Shown one piece after another: positions 30,037 through 38,460 of a stretch of 64,000 bases of DNA; within the stretch, counting starts at the first letter, position 1, and each line of letters begins with the position of its first letter. The notes beneath the pieces were generated by a model. That model saw only the letters and a program-made list of their open reading frames with translations, made no database searches and was not told the DNA's origin. Origin of the DNA: JANRKB01 sp033763695 (GTDB lineage Bacteria > Planctomycetota > Phycisphaerae > Phycisphaerales > UBA1924); contig JANRKB010000002.1 in the NCBI GenBank assembly GCA_033763695.1, forward strand, positions 87,438 to 151,437. The letters are read 5' to 3'. Position numbers and translations under genes: made by a program.

Positions 30037-30999
30037 ATGCCCGGCGGGCGATCCCAACGACCGCTCTTTGATTTACTGCGCGAACAAGGTCGCGCGGAAT
30101 CCAAGCCGCACGCGCCCAACGCGCCGACCTCTGTGCCGACGGGAACAACCACCAGCCCAACCGGCAGCGCGTCAAGCCCCGCAGGCGGCGACACACGCAC
30201 CGCGAGCGTGCTGGAGCCCAAACCCGTGGGAACCACGGGAACGCCGGGCAGTGTCGTGCCGTCGATCGCCAAGCCGCGTGTGGTCTCGGCCATGCCGCGA
30301 CCGCGCGAGAGCGAGCCCGAAGCAGCGGCTCCGACAGGCAAACATGGCATCGTGATCCCGGTGAATGCGATGTACGTCGCGCCCGTGGTCGTCCTGGTGA
30401 TCGTGCTGGCGGTGTGGATGCTGGGCGTCCGCTGGGGACGCAACGACGCCGAGCGTGATCTGGCCAACTCAGGGATCGCGCTGCCCAGCACGGCACCGGT
30501 CGACCCGTTGGCGAACTCCGACACGGCAAGCCGCACGGGGACGAGCGGCAAGACCGTCGCCCCGCCGCCACCGATCGAACGCGCCCAGCCGGAATCGACG
30601 ATCACCGGGCCCAACGGCGTGGCGATCGACCCCAACGGCAAGATCTTGTCCGCCCGCGGCCCGCTGGCATCAGACCCGCGGCAAAAGGGCACAAACTACC
30701 TGCACATCGCGTCGCTTCCCAAGGAAGACGCCCAGAACGCCCTGGCCTACTTGGCCCAGAACAAGATCGACGCCATCGCCATCCCCATGGAATTGGACTC
30801 GGGAGCGCAGGCAGCGAAGAATAAACCCTGGTTCCAGGTTGTGGTTCTGGTCGGTATCACCAGCGACGAGTATCGCAATCGGGACAAACCAGGACGCGCC
30901 AAGCAAGCGGAAGCAACGATCCGCAAACTCGGTGCGGCATGGAAGAATGACAAACGCGGCCCTTCGGACTTTGGAAAGATCCTGTGGGTGCGGTATTGA
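30037..30999 (+). CDS. Single-pass membrane protein with SPOR-like C-terminal domain
   Basis: The 320-residue protein has a Pro/Thr/Ser-rich cytoplasmic N-terminal part, one membrane helix around residues 111-131 (APVVVLVIVLAVWMLGV), a disordered linker, and a globular end. That end carries NYLHIASLPKEDAQNALAYLAQNKIDAIAI and, later, WFQVVVLVGIT, which fits a SPOR-type beta-alpha-beta repeat. SPOR domains bind denuded peptidoglycan at division sites. The match is by pattern only. I chose the ATG at 30037; the upstream frame is short and basic. Confidence 0.55.
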   Translation: MPGGRSQRPLFDLLREQGRAESKPHAPNAPTSVPTGTTTSPTGSASSPAGGDTRTASVLEPKPVGTTGTPGSVVPSIAKPRVVSAMPRPRESEPEAAAPTGKHGIVIPVNAMYVAPVVVLVIVLAVWMLGVRWGRNDAERDLANSGIALPSTAPVDPLANSDTASRTGTSGKTVAPPPPIERAQPESTITGPNGVAIDPNGKILSARGPLASDPRQKGTNYLHIASLPKEDAQNALAYLAQNKIDAIAIPMELDSGAQAAKNKPWFQVVVLVGITSDEYRNRDKPGRAKQAEATIRKLGAAWKNDKRGPSDFGKILWVRY

Positions 31000-31055
31000 C
31001 GAGATTCGATTGGGCCACAGGCGTTGGGAACGCCGCATTCCACGGAGTTTGAATC

Positions 31056-31217
31056 ATGAGCATGGACCGGTCCCTGAAGCAGGCGACGAACATGGACGGC
31101 AAGCGCAGCGTGCTGACCCGCGCCGAGCGCATCGCCAAGATGAAAGCTGACAAGAAGATGACGGCGGCCAACGAGCGCTCGCTCGGCCTGCCCAAGACGC
31201 TTGTCCCCAAGTCGTAA
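31056..31217 (+). CDS. PVC small basic protein (TIGR04137-like)
   Basis: The gene encodes 53 residues: a MSMDRSLKQ start, the signature-like SVLTRAERIAKMKAD core, and GLPKTLVPKS at the end. This pattern (short, Lys/Arg-rich, VLTRxERI then SxxGLPKT) matches the small basic protein family found in Planctomycetes, Verrucomicrobia and Chlamydiae, whose function is not established; a ribosome link has been suggested. GGAG lies 8 bases before the ATG, and a strong intrinsic terminator follows, so this is a compact, probably highly expressed single-gene unit. Confidence 0.85.
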   Translation: MSMDRSLKQATNMDGKRSVLTRAERIAKMKADKKMTAANERSLGLPKTLVPKS

Positions 31218-31242
31218 GTCGACGACATCACCGTGCACTTGG

Positions 31243-31273
31243 CACGCCCGGGCCGCGCTCGGGCGTGTTTTTT
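31243..31273 (+). terminator. Intrinsic terminator of the small basic protein gene
   Basis: An 8-bp stem (CACGCCCG / CGGGCGTG) with a 9-base loop is followed directly by TTTTTT, 25 bases after the stop codon. Confidence 0.9.
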
Positions 31274-31347
31274 CGCGCTGATGCTCGCGGTTTTTCGATC
31301 CCGCGGCACGCGAATGAACCGCGCGACGCCCGCGGCGTAGGGTGGCG

Positions 31348-31827
31348 ATGCCCACCATCACCCAGCACGCCATCGAACGACTGCACGCGCTTGGACTTGA
31401 GTTGCCCGCATTTCCGCCACGACCCGGCGGGGCGTATGTGCCGGTGCGCGTGCGCGGCGGGCTCGCGTTCGTCGCGTGTCAGTTCCCCTTCAAGGACGGC
31501 ACGCCGGCGTTTCGCGGCAGGCTGGGCGCGGAGCTGAGCACGGCCGATGGCGTGGCGGCGGCACGGCTTGCCGCGCTCAACGCGCTCGCGCAACTGCATC
31601 ACAACGTGGGGCTCGACCGGCTGGAGGGGTTGTGCCGCTTCGAGATGTATCTGCAGTGCGCAGCGGGCTGGGACGAGATGCCCGCGGTGCTGGACGGTGC
31701 GTCGCGATTGTTCCTCGATGTGCTGGGGGAAGACCTCGGAAGCCACAGCCGCGCCCCGATCGGCATCGAGCAACTCCCGCTGAATCTGCCCGTGGAACTG
31801 GTGCTGACTGCTGCAGTGCGGGCGTAG
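31348..31827 (+). CDS. RidA/YjgF-family protein (atypical, extended)
   Basis: The 159-residue protein has the RidA fold pattern: PGGAYVPVRVRGGLAFVACQFP at the N-terminus, then AARLAALNALAQLHHNVGLDRL (central helix) and the terminal strand NLPVELVLTAAV. RidA proteins hydrolyse reactive enamine/imine intermediates. The arginine that binds the substrate carboxylate in canonical RidA is not clearly present; the end reads SRAPIGIEQLPLNLPVE. It therefore fits the longer, less defined subgroup. I chose the ATG at 31348. Confidence 0.8.
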   Translation: MPTITQHAIERLHALGLELPAFPPRPGGAYVPVRVRGGLAFVACQFPFKDGTPAFRGRLGAELSTADGVAAARLAALNALAQLHHNVGLDRLEGLCRFEMYLQCAAGWDEMPAVLDGASRLFLDVLGEDLGSHSRAPIGIEQLPLNLPVELVLTAAVRA

Positions 31828-31957
31828 ATCCGGGCGTAGGTTCGGGGGGAGATTCGGGCGTGGAGGCTTCTCAGGCCCGAGAACGGATTGTGAGACGTGA
31901 GAACGCCCTTGGGATTCTGAACGCGCGGCCCAAAACCGCCGTAGTATTCCATTGAAG

Positions 31958-32344
31958 ATGCTGCGTTCGATGCTCATCGCGATGTTGGTCGTGCAGCAGG
32001 CCCTGGCGGCTTGGTTGCTGCCGATGTCAACGACCGAGCAGCCGGCCCAAAGCCAGGCCGAACGCTGTTGCTGCTGCGAAGAGGCGTGCCTGCCGCGGAG
32101 CGAGTGCGACAGCACGCCGCGTCGATGCACTCCATCGAGCGTGCAGCGCCCGATCAACACGGAAGCCACGCCGCGCGTCGAAGTGCGGACGGCGACCCAG
32201 ACAGACGCGCGTCCGACGCCGGACCTGACGTCGACGCATGCCCGCCATCAAGGCGTGGGTGCAGAGCGCTTCGCACGAAGCGACCTGCCGCGGACGCCCG
32301 ACGCAAAGACGCGGCGTGCGCTGCTGTGCGTGCGAACAACGTAG
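31958..32344 (+). CDS. Small exported Cys-rich protein
   Basis: The 128-residue product has a hydrophobic start (MLRSMLIAMLVVQQALAAWLL) that looks like a signal peptide, then a cluster ERCCCCEEACLPRSECDS and a Thr/Arg-rich tail. The cysteine cluster could bind metal or form disulfides. TTG at 31952 is an alternative start. It is followed by a second exported Cys-rich protein. I do not recognise the family, and the tail may be partly non-functional. Confidence 0.5.
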   Translation: MLRSMLIAMLVVQQALAAWLLPMSTTEQPAQSQAERCCCCEEACLPRSECDSTPRRCTPSSVQRPINTEATPRVEVRTATQTDARPTPDLTSTHARHQGVGAERFARSDLPRTPDAKTRRALLCVRTT

Positions 32345-32499
32345 CGGCGTGAGCACTGGCACTGCGCGCGGGCTTGGGAGAGCCGGAGGCCGCGTGTGGG
32401 CCGGAGCATCGTCGTCGACGGCGGAACACGCCGTGATCCTGCGTTGTGATTCATTTTCAAGACTCAAACCACTGCATCCAAAGCTGAAAGGTGATTGCC

Positions 32500-33036
32500 A
32501 TGACGACTCGTACCCTCGTGACTTCCATGCTCGTTGGCCTGATGGCCCTCGCGTTCGCGGGCTGCCAGAACAACAAACAGGGCTCCATGTGCGACCCGGC
32601 CCACTGCGACAAGAAGGAGTGTCGCGACTCCGGCAAGTGCATGGGCGACTGCAAGGACTCGTGCGAGAAGAAGTGCGACATGAAGGCCGCCGCCAAGTGC
32701 GACGCGTCCAAGTGCTCGGGCAAGGAATGCTGCAAGGACGGCAAGAACTGCAGCGACTGCGCCAAGTGCTGCGGCGAGAAGTGTGAGAAGCCCGCGATGG
32801 GTGGCCCGGCCGCGAAGGAGACGGTTGCGACGGCTGCCGTCGTCCCCGCCGCCAAGGACGCTGCCTGCATCAACACCGTCTGCCCGATCGGCGGCCACAA
32901 GCTCGACGGCGACGCCCTCAAGGTCTCCTACAAGGGCAAGACCATCGGTCTGTGCTGCCCTGACTGCATTGATGAGATGAACAAGATGTCCGAGGCCCAG
33001 CGCGACGAAGTGCTCGCCAAGGCGTCGAAGAAGTAA
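32500..33036 (+). CDS. Cys-rich lipoprotein with C-terminal YHS-like metal-binding motif
   Basis: The 178-residue protein has a lipoprotein signal (LVGLMALAFAGC, lipid attachment at the Cys). It continues with a Lys/Cys-rich stretch of spaced cysteines (CDPAHCDKKECRD, CKDSCEKKCDMK, CSGKECCKDGKNCSDC). The C-terminal part reads CINTVCPIGGHKLDG, then GLCCPDCIDEMNKMSEAQR, matching the YHS/TRASH-type layout that binds soft metals such as copper. It is probably a periplasmic metal-binding or metal-buffering protein. AAGGTG lies 7 bases before the ATG at 32500. A strong terminator follows. Confidence 0.75.
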   Translation: MTTRTLVTSMLVGLMALAFAGCQNNKQGSMCDPAHCDKKECRDSGKCMGDCKDSCEKKCDMKAAAKCDASKCSGKECCKDGKNCSDCAKCCGEKCEKPAMGGPAAKETVATAAVVPAAKDAACINTVCPIGGHKLDGDALKVSYKGKTIGLCCPDCIDEMNKMSEAQRDEVLAKASKK

Positions 33037-33102
33037 TCACGCCCGCGGCACGCCCCGGAACACCTCCGGACACGGCTCGCGACAGCCACCATGTCTCTCT
33101 CG

Positions 33103-33129
33103 CGGCCCCGCATTGCGCGGGGCCGTTTT
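33103..33129 (+). terminator. Intrinsic terminator after the Cys-rich lipoprotein
   Basis: A perfect 9-bp stem (CGGCCCCGC / GCGGGGCCG) with loop ATTGC is followed by TTTT and a T-rich stretch. Confidence 0.85.
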
Positions 33130-33517
33130 CGTTGGGAGCGCGCGAGGTCGGGCAAGCCCGAAGCGGGGGCGTCGGTTGACGACGAACACCATCGTCGGAG
33201 TCGGAAACCATGAGCGAACGCCGCGCCGATTCGACGCGTCACGCCGCGGGCGATCGTGCGCAGAGGCCCTCGCTGGCGCGTCGGGCTCGTCGAGACGGCG
33301 CTCGTCACGAGCCCGAAGCGCGAGCGAGGGCGGCGGCGTGCGAACCGCAGCAGCGGGCGAGGCTGCAACCTCGACGCCCCGATCGATCTGCACCCGCATC
33401 CACAGCCACGACGAGCGCGTCGTTGGCCAGCAACTGCATCGGCGTCGCATCGGTCATGCGCACGCGCCGCCGCGGCGTCCGATAGGCTGGGCGTGAACGC
33501 GGCGGTCGTGCAACGGC
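33130..33517. other. Non-coding interval carrying a large palindrome
   Basis: I see no gene here. The stretch is GC-rich and contains the 25-base inverted repeat at 33266-33331, listed separately. Translations in all frames are Arg/Ala/Ser-rich low complexity. Confidence 0.55.
33266..33331. repeat. 25-bp palindromic element
   Basis: The left arm (33266-33290, beginning GCCCTCGCTGGCGCG) and the right arm (33307-33331, ending GCGAGCGAGGGC) are reverse complements with two mismatches over 25 bases, around a 16-base spacer. In translation the arms give the SPTRQRG- and SPKRERG-type peptides that I recall as recurring in planctomycete genomes. Confidence 0.75.
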
Positions 33518-33549
33518 TTGACTCTGTGCCATTGTTAGTGTATACTAAC
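33518..33549 (+). promoter_or_regulatory. Sigma70-like promoter with dyad operator over the -10 box
   Basis: TTGACT (33518-33523) and TATACT (33541-33546) are 17 bases apart. The -10 box lies inside GTTAGTGTATACTAAC (33534-33549), a dyad with perfect 6-base arms. Transcription would start about 33553 and read into the DUF2339 gene, passing a possible 13-codon leader frame (33551-33592). Confidence 0.65.
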
Positions 33550-33613
33550 CATGAAAGTGCTTGGGTCTCTTCGACACGACACGCGACACTGATCGACTGA
33601 GCAGGAGGCGGGT

Positions 33614-36214
33614 ATGGATCGCGTTGACGAGCGGATGGCACGGCTGGAAGCGCGGCTCGCACGGCTTGAGATCCTCGTCGAGCGGATGCGCACCGACACG
33701 CCCGGAGCGTCCGACGCGCCTGCGCTCGACATGGAGGATCAGGTTGCGATGCTGCTCGCGGGCGAGAGGCCGCCGCCAATCCCACAGCCTGCCACACCAC
33801 TCGCCGCTCCACCGGTGTTTGGCAGCACGACGGCAGCCGAAGGATCGACGTCGATCACGCCACACTCCGCGCCGCCAACATCATTTCCGCCAACGTCGAC
33901 GGGGCGAGGGTCGCCTGCGTTGCCGGGCTTCCTGGCGAATGCATCAGACGAAGCACCGATCGATGTCTCAGCGCGGCGTCAGGCGTGGGAAGCCCATCTG
34001 GCCGCGAGGCGCAAGAGCGCTGCCAGCCAAGCGGGCAATCAGGCAGCCGATGGCGAGCATCAGGCCAAGCCCGGCGCGACACGGCGCGGCATCGATCTGG
34101 AGTCGATGATCGGCGGGCACTGGTTCGCGATCGCGGGCGGCGCGGTGTTGCTGCTCGGCTTGGTGTTCTTCTTCCAGTTTGCGGTGCGCGAAGGGTGGAT
34201 CCAGAAGATCCCGCCGTGGGGCCGCGTCGGCATGGGCTGGACGCTGGGCCTCGCGCTGGTGGGCGCGGGCGAAGGGCTGCGAAAGAAGATCAACGCGTGG
34301 GCCGCGGCGGGCCTCACCGGCGCGGGCGTGGGCGGTTTGTTCATCGCCACGCTCGTCGGCTACATGATGTTCGAGCTCTACAGCGCACCGGCCGCAATCA
34401 CGCTCATCGCGTGCTCGGCGGCGATCGGCGTGGTGCAGGCGCTGCGCCTCAACCTCGTCGCGGTCGCCCATCTCTCGCTCGTTGGCGCGATCCTTGCCCC
34501 ACTGCTGCTGCGGACCGAGCATCCGGACGTCAACCCGCTGAGCATCTACTTCTTCGCGGCGCTCACGACCGCGCTGCTGCTGGCGGCGATCCGAGCGGGG
34601 ACGTTTGCGACGCTGCGTTGGAGCGTGCCGCTGCTGGTCGCGATCGTCGGATACGCATGCGCAATGCATGCGACGGCGCACGCGTGGGTGTGGGCGACCT
34701 TTGCGGGTGCGGTCGGCGTCGCCGTACACCTGGAAACCGCGATCAGCGCGGTGCGTCGCGATCGCGCCGAAAGCCCCGATGGCACGATGCATGATGCGCC
34801 GACGGACGAGGCCGAAGCCAAGCGGCCGCGGGCGACGACGCTGAACGATGCGCCCGAGTCGGTGCTCCTCTTCATCATCACGCTGTGGTCGATCGGGCTG
34901 GCGACGCTGCTGGTGACACGGATGGTGCCGCACCTGCAATGGATGCCGGCGGCGGCGGGATGTGCCGCGGCACTGCTGGGCGCGTTCGCGCTGGCGGGCA
35001 ATGTGACGACGCTGCGGCAGCAACCACGCTCGCGCGGCGAACTTGTCGGCGCGATCGAACTCATGCTGGCCGCGGGCCTGCTCATCACCACGGTCGCGCT
35101 GGCGTTCAGTGACGCGGCCCAGCTCATCGCGTGGCTGGCGCTCGGCGGTGCGGCACTGATCGGCGGGCAGGCCATCGACTGGAAGCCGCTGCGGATGTTC
35201 GGCTACGTGCTCGCGGGCATCGCCTCGGGCCGACTGTTCCTGTACGAGCCCTTCGCCGGAAGCCTGCTCACGGGAGGCATCGAGGTCGGCGGGCTTTGGC
35301 TGACGCAGTGGGCGGCCGTGAGCGCAGGAGCGGCGGCGCTCTGGCTGATCGCGGGCGCAACCACGCCGCGCAGAGAGAACGGGCGACTCGCGGCGAGCGG
35401 CGTTGCGATGGGCCAACTGGGCGTGCTGCATCTGACGCTGCTGGTGTGCCACACGGACGGATCGCTGAAGTCGATGATGGTGTACTGGATCGCGCTGGCC
35501 GCCGCGCTGCTGGGCGCGCGCGTGCCGCTGCGCGCGATCGCGTCGGAAGTCTCGGCCTTCGTGGTTGCGTGCGTTGCACTCATCGCGTGGATCAGCGTGT
35601 ATCTGGCGACTGGCTGGGATCGGTCCGGCGCGCCGATGCTGCTGCATCAGGGCTTGCTGCCGTCGTTCGTCATCGCCGCGCTGCTCGTGCTGAGCGTGCT
35701 TGCGACGCTGGCGCGCACGGCACGCGAATCGCGCCCGGCATGGGCCCCCACGCTTGCCTACTCCCTCGCCTCGCTGGTCGTGCTGACGTCGACATCGCTG
35801 GAAGTCGCCCGCAGTGCGGCACTGCTGACCGCCGACTCGACGATGCGCACCGCTGCGGTCTCGATCTGGTGGGGCGTGTGCGCGATTGGCATGCTCATCG
35901 GCGGCACGATCTGGCGTCAGGCATTCGTCCGCCGCGCCGGGCTGGGTCTGCTCGCGCTGGCAACCGCCAAGGCGATCATCATCGACACGAGCGAACTCAC
36001 CGCGGGCTGGCGTGCGATCAACGTATTGGTGCTCGGCGCGATCATGCTCGGCGTGGGCGTCGCGTATGCCCGCGCGGGCAAGTATCTCGCGCGTGCCGTG
36101 GACGGCGATGCCGCCAAGCCCGATGAAGGCGCGACTCGCGACCCGGAGGGTGAGCCATCAGAACCCAAGACCGAGTATGGTGAGGAAGGCTCAGAACCGC
36201 CGCGTCAGGCGTGA
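33614..36214 (+). CDS. DUF2339 multi-pass membrane protein
   Basis: The 866-residue protein opens with a coiled coil (MDRVDERMARLEARLARLEI), followed by a Pro/Ala-rich linker. From about residue 175 it is packed with more than 20 short hydrophobic segments. The DUF2339 hallmark is visible at the start of the membrane part (GGHWFAIAGGAVLLLGLVFF and AGLTGAGVGGLFIATLVGY). The function of the family is unknown. It ends in an acidic, Pro-rich tail. GGAGG at 33603 supports the ATG. A promoter with an overlapping dyad lies 70 bases upstream, so it is probably controlled by a repressor. Confidence 0.8.
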   Translation: MDRVDERMARLEARLARLEILVERMRTDTPGASDAPALDMEDQVAMLLAGERPPPIPQPATPLAAPPVFGSTTAAEGSTSITPHSAPPTSFPPTSTGRGSPALPGFLANASDEAPIDVSARRQAWEAHLAARRKSAASQAGNQAADGEHQAKPGATRRGIDLESMIGGHWFAIAGGAVLLLGLVFFFQFAVREGWIQKIPPWGRVGMGWTLGLALVGAGEGLRKKINAWAAAGLTGAGVGGLFIATLVGYMMFELYSAPAAITLIACSAAIGVVQALRLNLVAVAHLSLVGAILAPLLLRTEHPDVNPLSIYFFAALTTALLLAAIRAGTFATLRWSVPLLVAIVGYACAMHATAHAWVWATFAGAVGVAVHLETAISAVRRDRAESPDGTMHDAPTDEAEAKRPRATTLNDAPESVLLFIITLWSIGLATLLVTRMVPHLQWMPAAAGCAAALLGAFALAGNVTTLRQQPRSRGELVGAIELMLAAGLLITTVALAFSDAAQLIAWLALGGAALIGGQAIDWKPLRMFGYVLAGIASGRLFLYEPFAGSLLTGGIEVGGLWLTQWAAVSAGAAALWLIAGATTPRRENGRLAASGVAMGQLGVLHLTLLVCHTDGSLKSMMVYWIALAAALLGARVPLRAIASEVSAFVVACVALIAWISVYLATGWDRSGAPMLLHQGLLPSFVIAALLVLSVLATLARTARESRPAWAPTLAYSLASLVVLTSTSLEVARSAALLTADSTMRTAAVSIWWGVCAIGMLIGGTIWRQAFVRRAGLGLLALATAKAIIIDTSELTAGWRAINVLVLGAIMLGVGVAYARAGKYLARAVDGDAAKPDEGATRDPEGEPSEPKTEYGEEGSEPPRQA

Positions 36215-36216
36215 GG

Positions 36217-36687
36217 TCAGCGGCTCGGCTCGCCGATGAATCGCTTCATCGCGCGCAGCGTCGCATCGCCGACGTGATGCTCAATCCCCTCGGCGTCCAT
36301 CTCGGCCTGTCGGGCGGGGACGCCGAGGGCGATCAGGAAGCGGAGCACGACCTCGTGCCGCGCCCGGATGTGCGATGCGAGCCTCCGCCCGCTGGCGGTC
36401 AGCCGCAGCGGGCGATAGCCGTCCTCTTCGACCAGCCCCTCGCGTCGCAGGCGGGCGAGGATCTTGCTGACGGTGACGTGGCTGACACCCATCTGGCGGG
36501 AGAGATCAACCACGCGGCACTCGCCGTGCTGCTCCACCCGCAGCGCGATCGCCTCGACGTAGTCCTGGGCCGTCTCATCGCGATGGGCGTCGCGCACATG
36601 CTGGAAGCGGGCGGCGTCCTGCGGCCCCGAATGGGTCTCCGGCTGCGTCGGGCGCGCTGATGCACCCGGCGAGGAGCGGGCCGACAT
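36217..36687 (-). CDS. mntR: Manganese-responsive regulator MntR (DtxR family)
   Basis: The 156-residue protein aligns over its length with E. coli-type MntR: an extended N-terminus, FQHVRDAHRDETAQDYVEAI, the winged helix-turn-helix (VDLSRQMGVSHVTVSKILARL), and the metal-binding and dimerisation part ending DAEGIEHHVGDATL. It represses manganese uptake, and can activate efflux, when Mn is high. Candidate ligands are visible as the H and E residues of DAEGIEHHV and ARHEVV. No manganese transporter gene is next to it. It converges on the DUF2339 gene, with 2 bases between stops, and is divergent from tatC. Confidence 0.82.
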   Translation of the reverse strand: MSARSSPGASARPTQPETHSGPQDAARFQHVRDAHRDETAQDYVEAIALRVEQHGECRVVDLSRQMGVSHVTVSKILARLRREGLVEEDGYRPLRLTASGRRLASHIRARHEVVLRFLIALGVPARQAEMDAEGIEHHVGDATLRAMKRFIGEPSR

Positions 36688-36789
36688 GGCGGGGGGTCGC
36701 GTCGTCAAGGGAAGAGAGTGTAAGAAGCCAGAGCACGGGAGGCATGTCGGGCGCGACCGTGCCGCCACACCCGCTATCGTCTGGGCTTG

Positions 36790-37845
36790 ATGGCACGCCA
36801 GGATGATCATGACGACCAGCCGCGACGGTCCGCCAAGCCGCTGGGTGGCGTCATGTCGCTGGGCGGCCACCTCGAAGAACTGCGGCGCCGCATCATCTGG
36901 GCTCTGCTGGGCGTGCTCCCGATCTTTCTGGGTGCGTTGGCGATCGCGCGGCCGCTGCTTGAGATTCTGATGGCGCCGGTGCAGGCCGCGCTGCGTGCCG
37001 AGGGTGCTCGCCCGCTGCTGATCTCCACGGGTGTGCTGGAGACATTCGACACATGGCTGAAGGTCGCCGTGATGGTGACCATCATCGTCGGCAGTCCGTG
37101 GCTGCTCTATCAGGCGTGGCTGTTCGTCGCGCCGGGGCTTTATCGCCACGAGAAGCGATTCGTGCGATTCCTGCTGCCACTGAGCACGGTGCTGATCGCG
37201 TCGGGCGTGGCGTTCCTCTACTTCGCCGTGCTGCCGGTGATGCTGCACTTCTTCATTCACTTTGGCAGCACGCTGGGCAAGCCCACGATCCCGACCGCGG
37301 AACTGCCTGCGGGATTGGTGCTGCCGGTCGCGCCGGTGCTGGAGGCCGACCCGCCCGCGCCGGCCGCGGGGCAGATGTGGGTGAACAAGAAGATCCAGGA
37401 ACTGCGGGTGTGTGTGGAAGCCGCGCCGGCTGCGGGCGGCACGGCCAAGGTGCTGGGCATGCCTCTGACCAGCGGCGCGGGCGTTGAGCCTTCGTTCCGC
37501 GTGAGTGAGTACGTCAGTCTGCTCACCACGCTGGCGATCGCGTTCGCCGCGGCATTCCAGACGCCGGTGGTCGTGCTGCTGCTGGGCTGGGCCGGGATCG
37601 TGACGCCCAAGACGCTCGCGAACTATCGACGCCACGCGGCCATGATCGTGGGCATCATCGCCGCGCTGCTCACGCCCGCGGATGTCTTCAGCATGCTGCT
37701 CATGGGCATCCCCATGTACCTGCTCTATGAGCTCGGCGGCATCCTGCTGCGGCTCTTCCCCGCCAAGCGGGTCGCCGCACGCGAGGATGACCACTCCGAT
37801 GAAGACGGCCCGCGGATCGAAGAACATCAGCACGCGGAGCGATGA
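36790..37845 (+). CDS. tatC: Sec-independent translocase subunit TatC with enlarged periplasmic loop
   Basis: TatC recognises twin-arginine signal peptides and forms the receptor of the Tat pathway. The 351-residue product has the conserved N-terminal HLEELRRRIIW, with the invariant Glu, six membrane helices, and the FAAAFQTPVVVLLL and LTPADVFSMLLMGIP regions. It is about 90 residues longer than E. coli TatC. Most of the extra length lies in the second periplasmic loop (roughly residues 167-245, Pro/Ala-rich). The stop overlaps the start of tadA by 4 bases, so the two are translationally coupled. No tatA gene is nearby. Confidence 0.92.
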   Translation: MARQDDHDDQPRRSAKPLGGVMSLGGHLEELRRRIIWALLGVLPIFLGALAIARPLLEILMAPVQAALRAEGARPLLISTGVLETFDTWLKVAVMVTIIVGSPWLLYQAWLFVAPGLYRHEKRFVRFLLPLSTVLIASGVAFLYFAVLPVMLHFFIHFGSTLGKPTIPTAELPAGLVLPVAPVLEADPPAPAAGQMWVNKKIQELRVCVEAAPAAGGTAKVLGMPLTSGAGVEPSFRVSEYVSLLTTLAIAFAAAFQTPVVVLLLGWAGIVTPKTLANYRRHAAMIVGIIAALLTPADVFSMLLMGIPMYLLYELGGILLRLFPAKRVAAREDDHSDEDGPRIEEHQHAER

Positions 37846-38357
37846 TGCAGCGAGACGCCGCGAATGAACAGCCGCCGCGCGACACCGCGATGATGCGGCG
37901 CGCGATTGAACTCGCACGCGAAGCCGCGGCACTCGGCGAAGTGCCTGTCGGCGCGGTGGTCTATCGCACCGGCGCGGACGGCACGCCCGAGATTCTGGGT
38001 GAAGGCTTCAATCGACGCGAGATCGACAACGACCCCGCGGCACACGCCGAACTGCTCGCCATCCGAGCCGCCGCGAAGCGTCTGGGCGATTGGCGGCTGG
38101 AGGGTTGCTCGCTCGCCGTGACGCTTGAGCCGTGCCCGATGTGCGCCGGACTGATCGTCAACGCCCGCGTGGCGCGGGTGGTCTACGGGGCCGACGACCC
38201 CAAGGCGGGCGCGTGCCGCTCGCTGTTTGCCCTCACCACCGACGCGCGGCTGAACCATCGCGTGGAACTCGTGCCCGGCGTGCTCGCCGAGGAATGCGCC
38301 GACCTGCTGCGGGCGTTTTTCAAGGCCCTGCGCCAGCGCCCGCCGGGAGCGGGCTGA
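37842..38357 (+). CDS. tadA: tRNA adenosine(34) deaminase TadA
   Basis: TadA converts A34 to inosine in tRNA-Arg(ACG). The 171-residue product has the deaminase zinc site H68-A-E70 (HAELLAIRAA) and PCPMC with Cys98 and Cys101. E70 is the proton shuttle. VYGADDPKAGA is typical of TadA rather than cytidine deaminases. The start overlaps tatC (ATGATG), and a second ATG three bases on is an equivalent start. A related guanine or cytosine deaminase is less likely because of the TadA-type C-terminus. Confidence 0.9.
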   Translation: MMQRDAANEQPPRDTAMMRRAIELAREAAALGEVPVGAVVYRTGADGTPEILGEGFNRREIDNDPAAHAELLAIRAAAKRLGDWRLEGCSLAVTLEPCPMCAGLIVNARVARVVYGADDPKAGACRSLFALTTDARLNHRVELVPGVLAEECADLLRAFFKALRQRPPGAG

Positions 38358-38397
38358 AACCGACGCACGGGCCCAGCCCGGCACCCGGCTGGCGATG

Positions 38398-38411
38398 ACA
38401 ACACATGTTGT
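38398..38411. promoter_or_regulatory. Dyad and TATACT box upstream of hppD
   Basis: ACAACA-CA-TGTTGT (38398-38411) is a perfect dyad, and a TATACT hexamer follows at 38427-38432, about 30 bases before the start codon. No well-spaced -35 box is visible. An operator role is an inference. Confidence 0.35.
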
Positions 38412-38460
38412 GGCCCAGAGGTGACTTATACTTGGGTCGACCTTTCTGGAGCCATAGACC

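Noticed and set aside
33551..33592. 13-codon leader peptide gene before the DUF2339 gene
   Set aside because: No ribosome binding site and no regulatory pattern (such as repeated codons or an attenuator hairpin) is visible.
33968..35647. 559-codon frame on the minus strand opposite the DUF2339 gene
   Set aside because: Antisense to a well-supported membrane protein gene; low-complexity Arg/Gln/His product.
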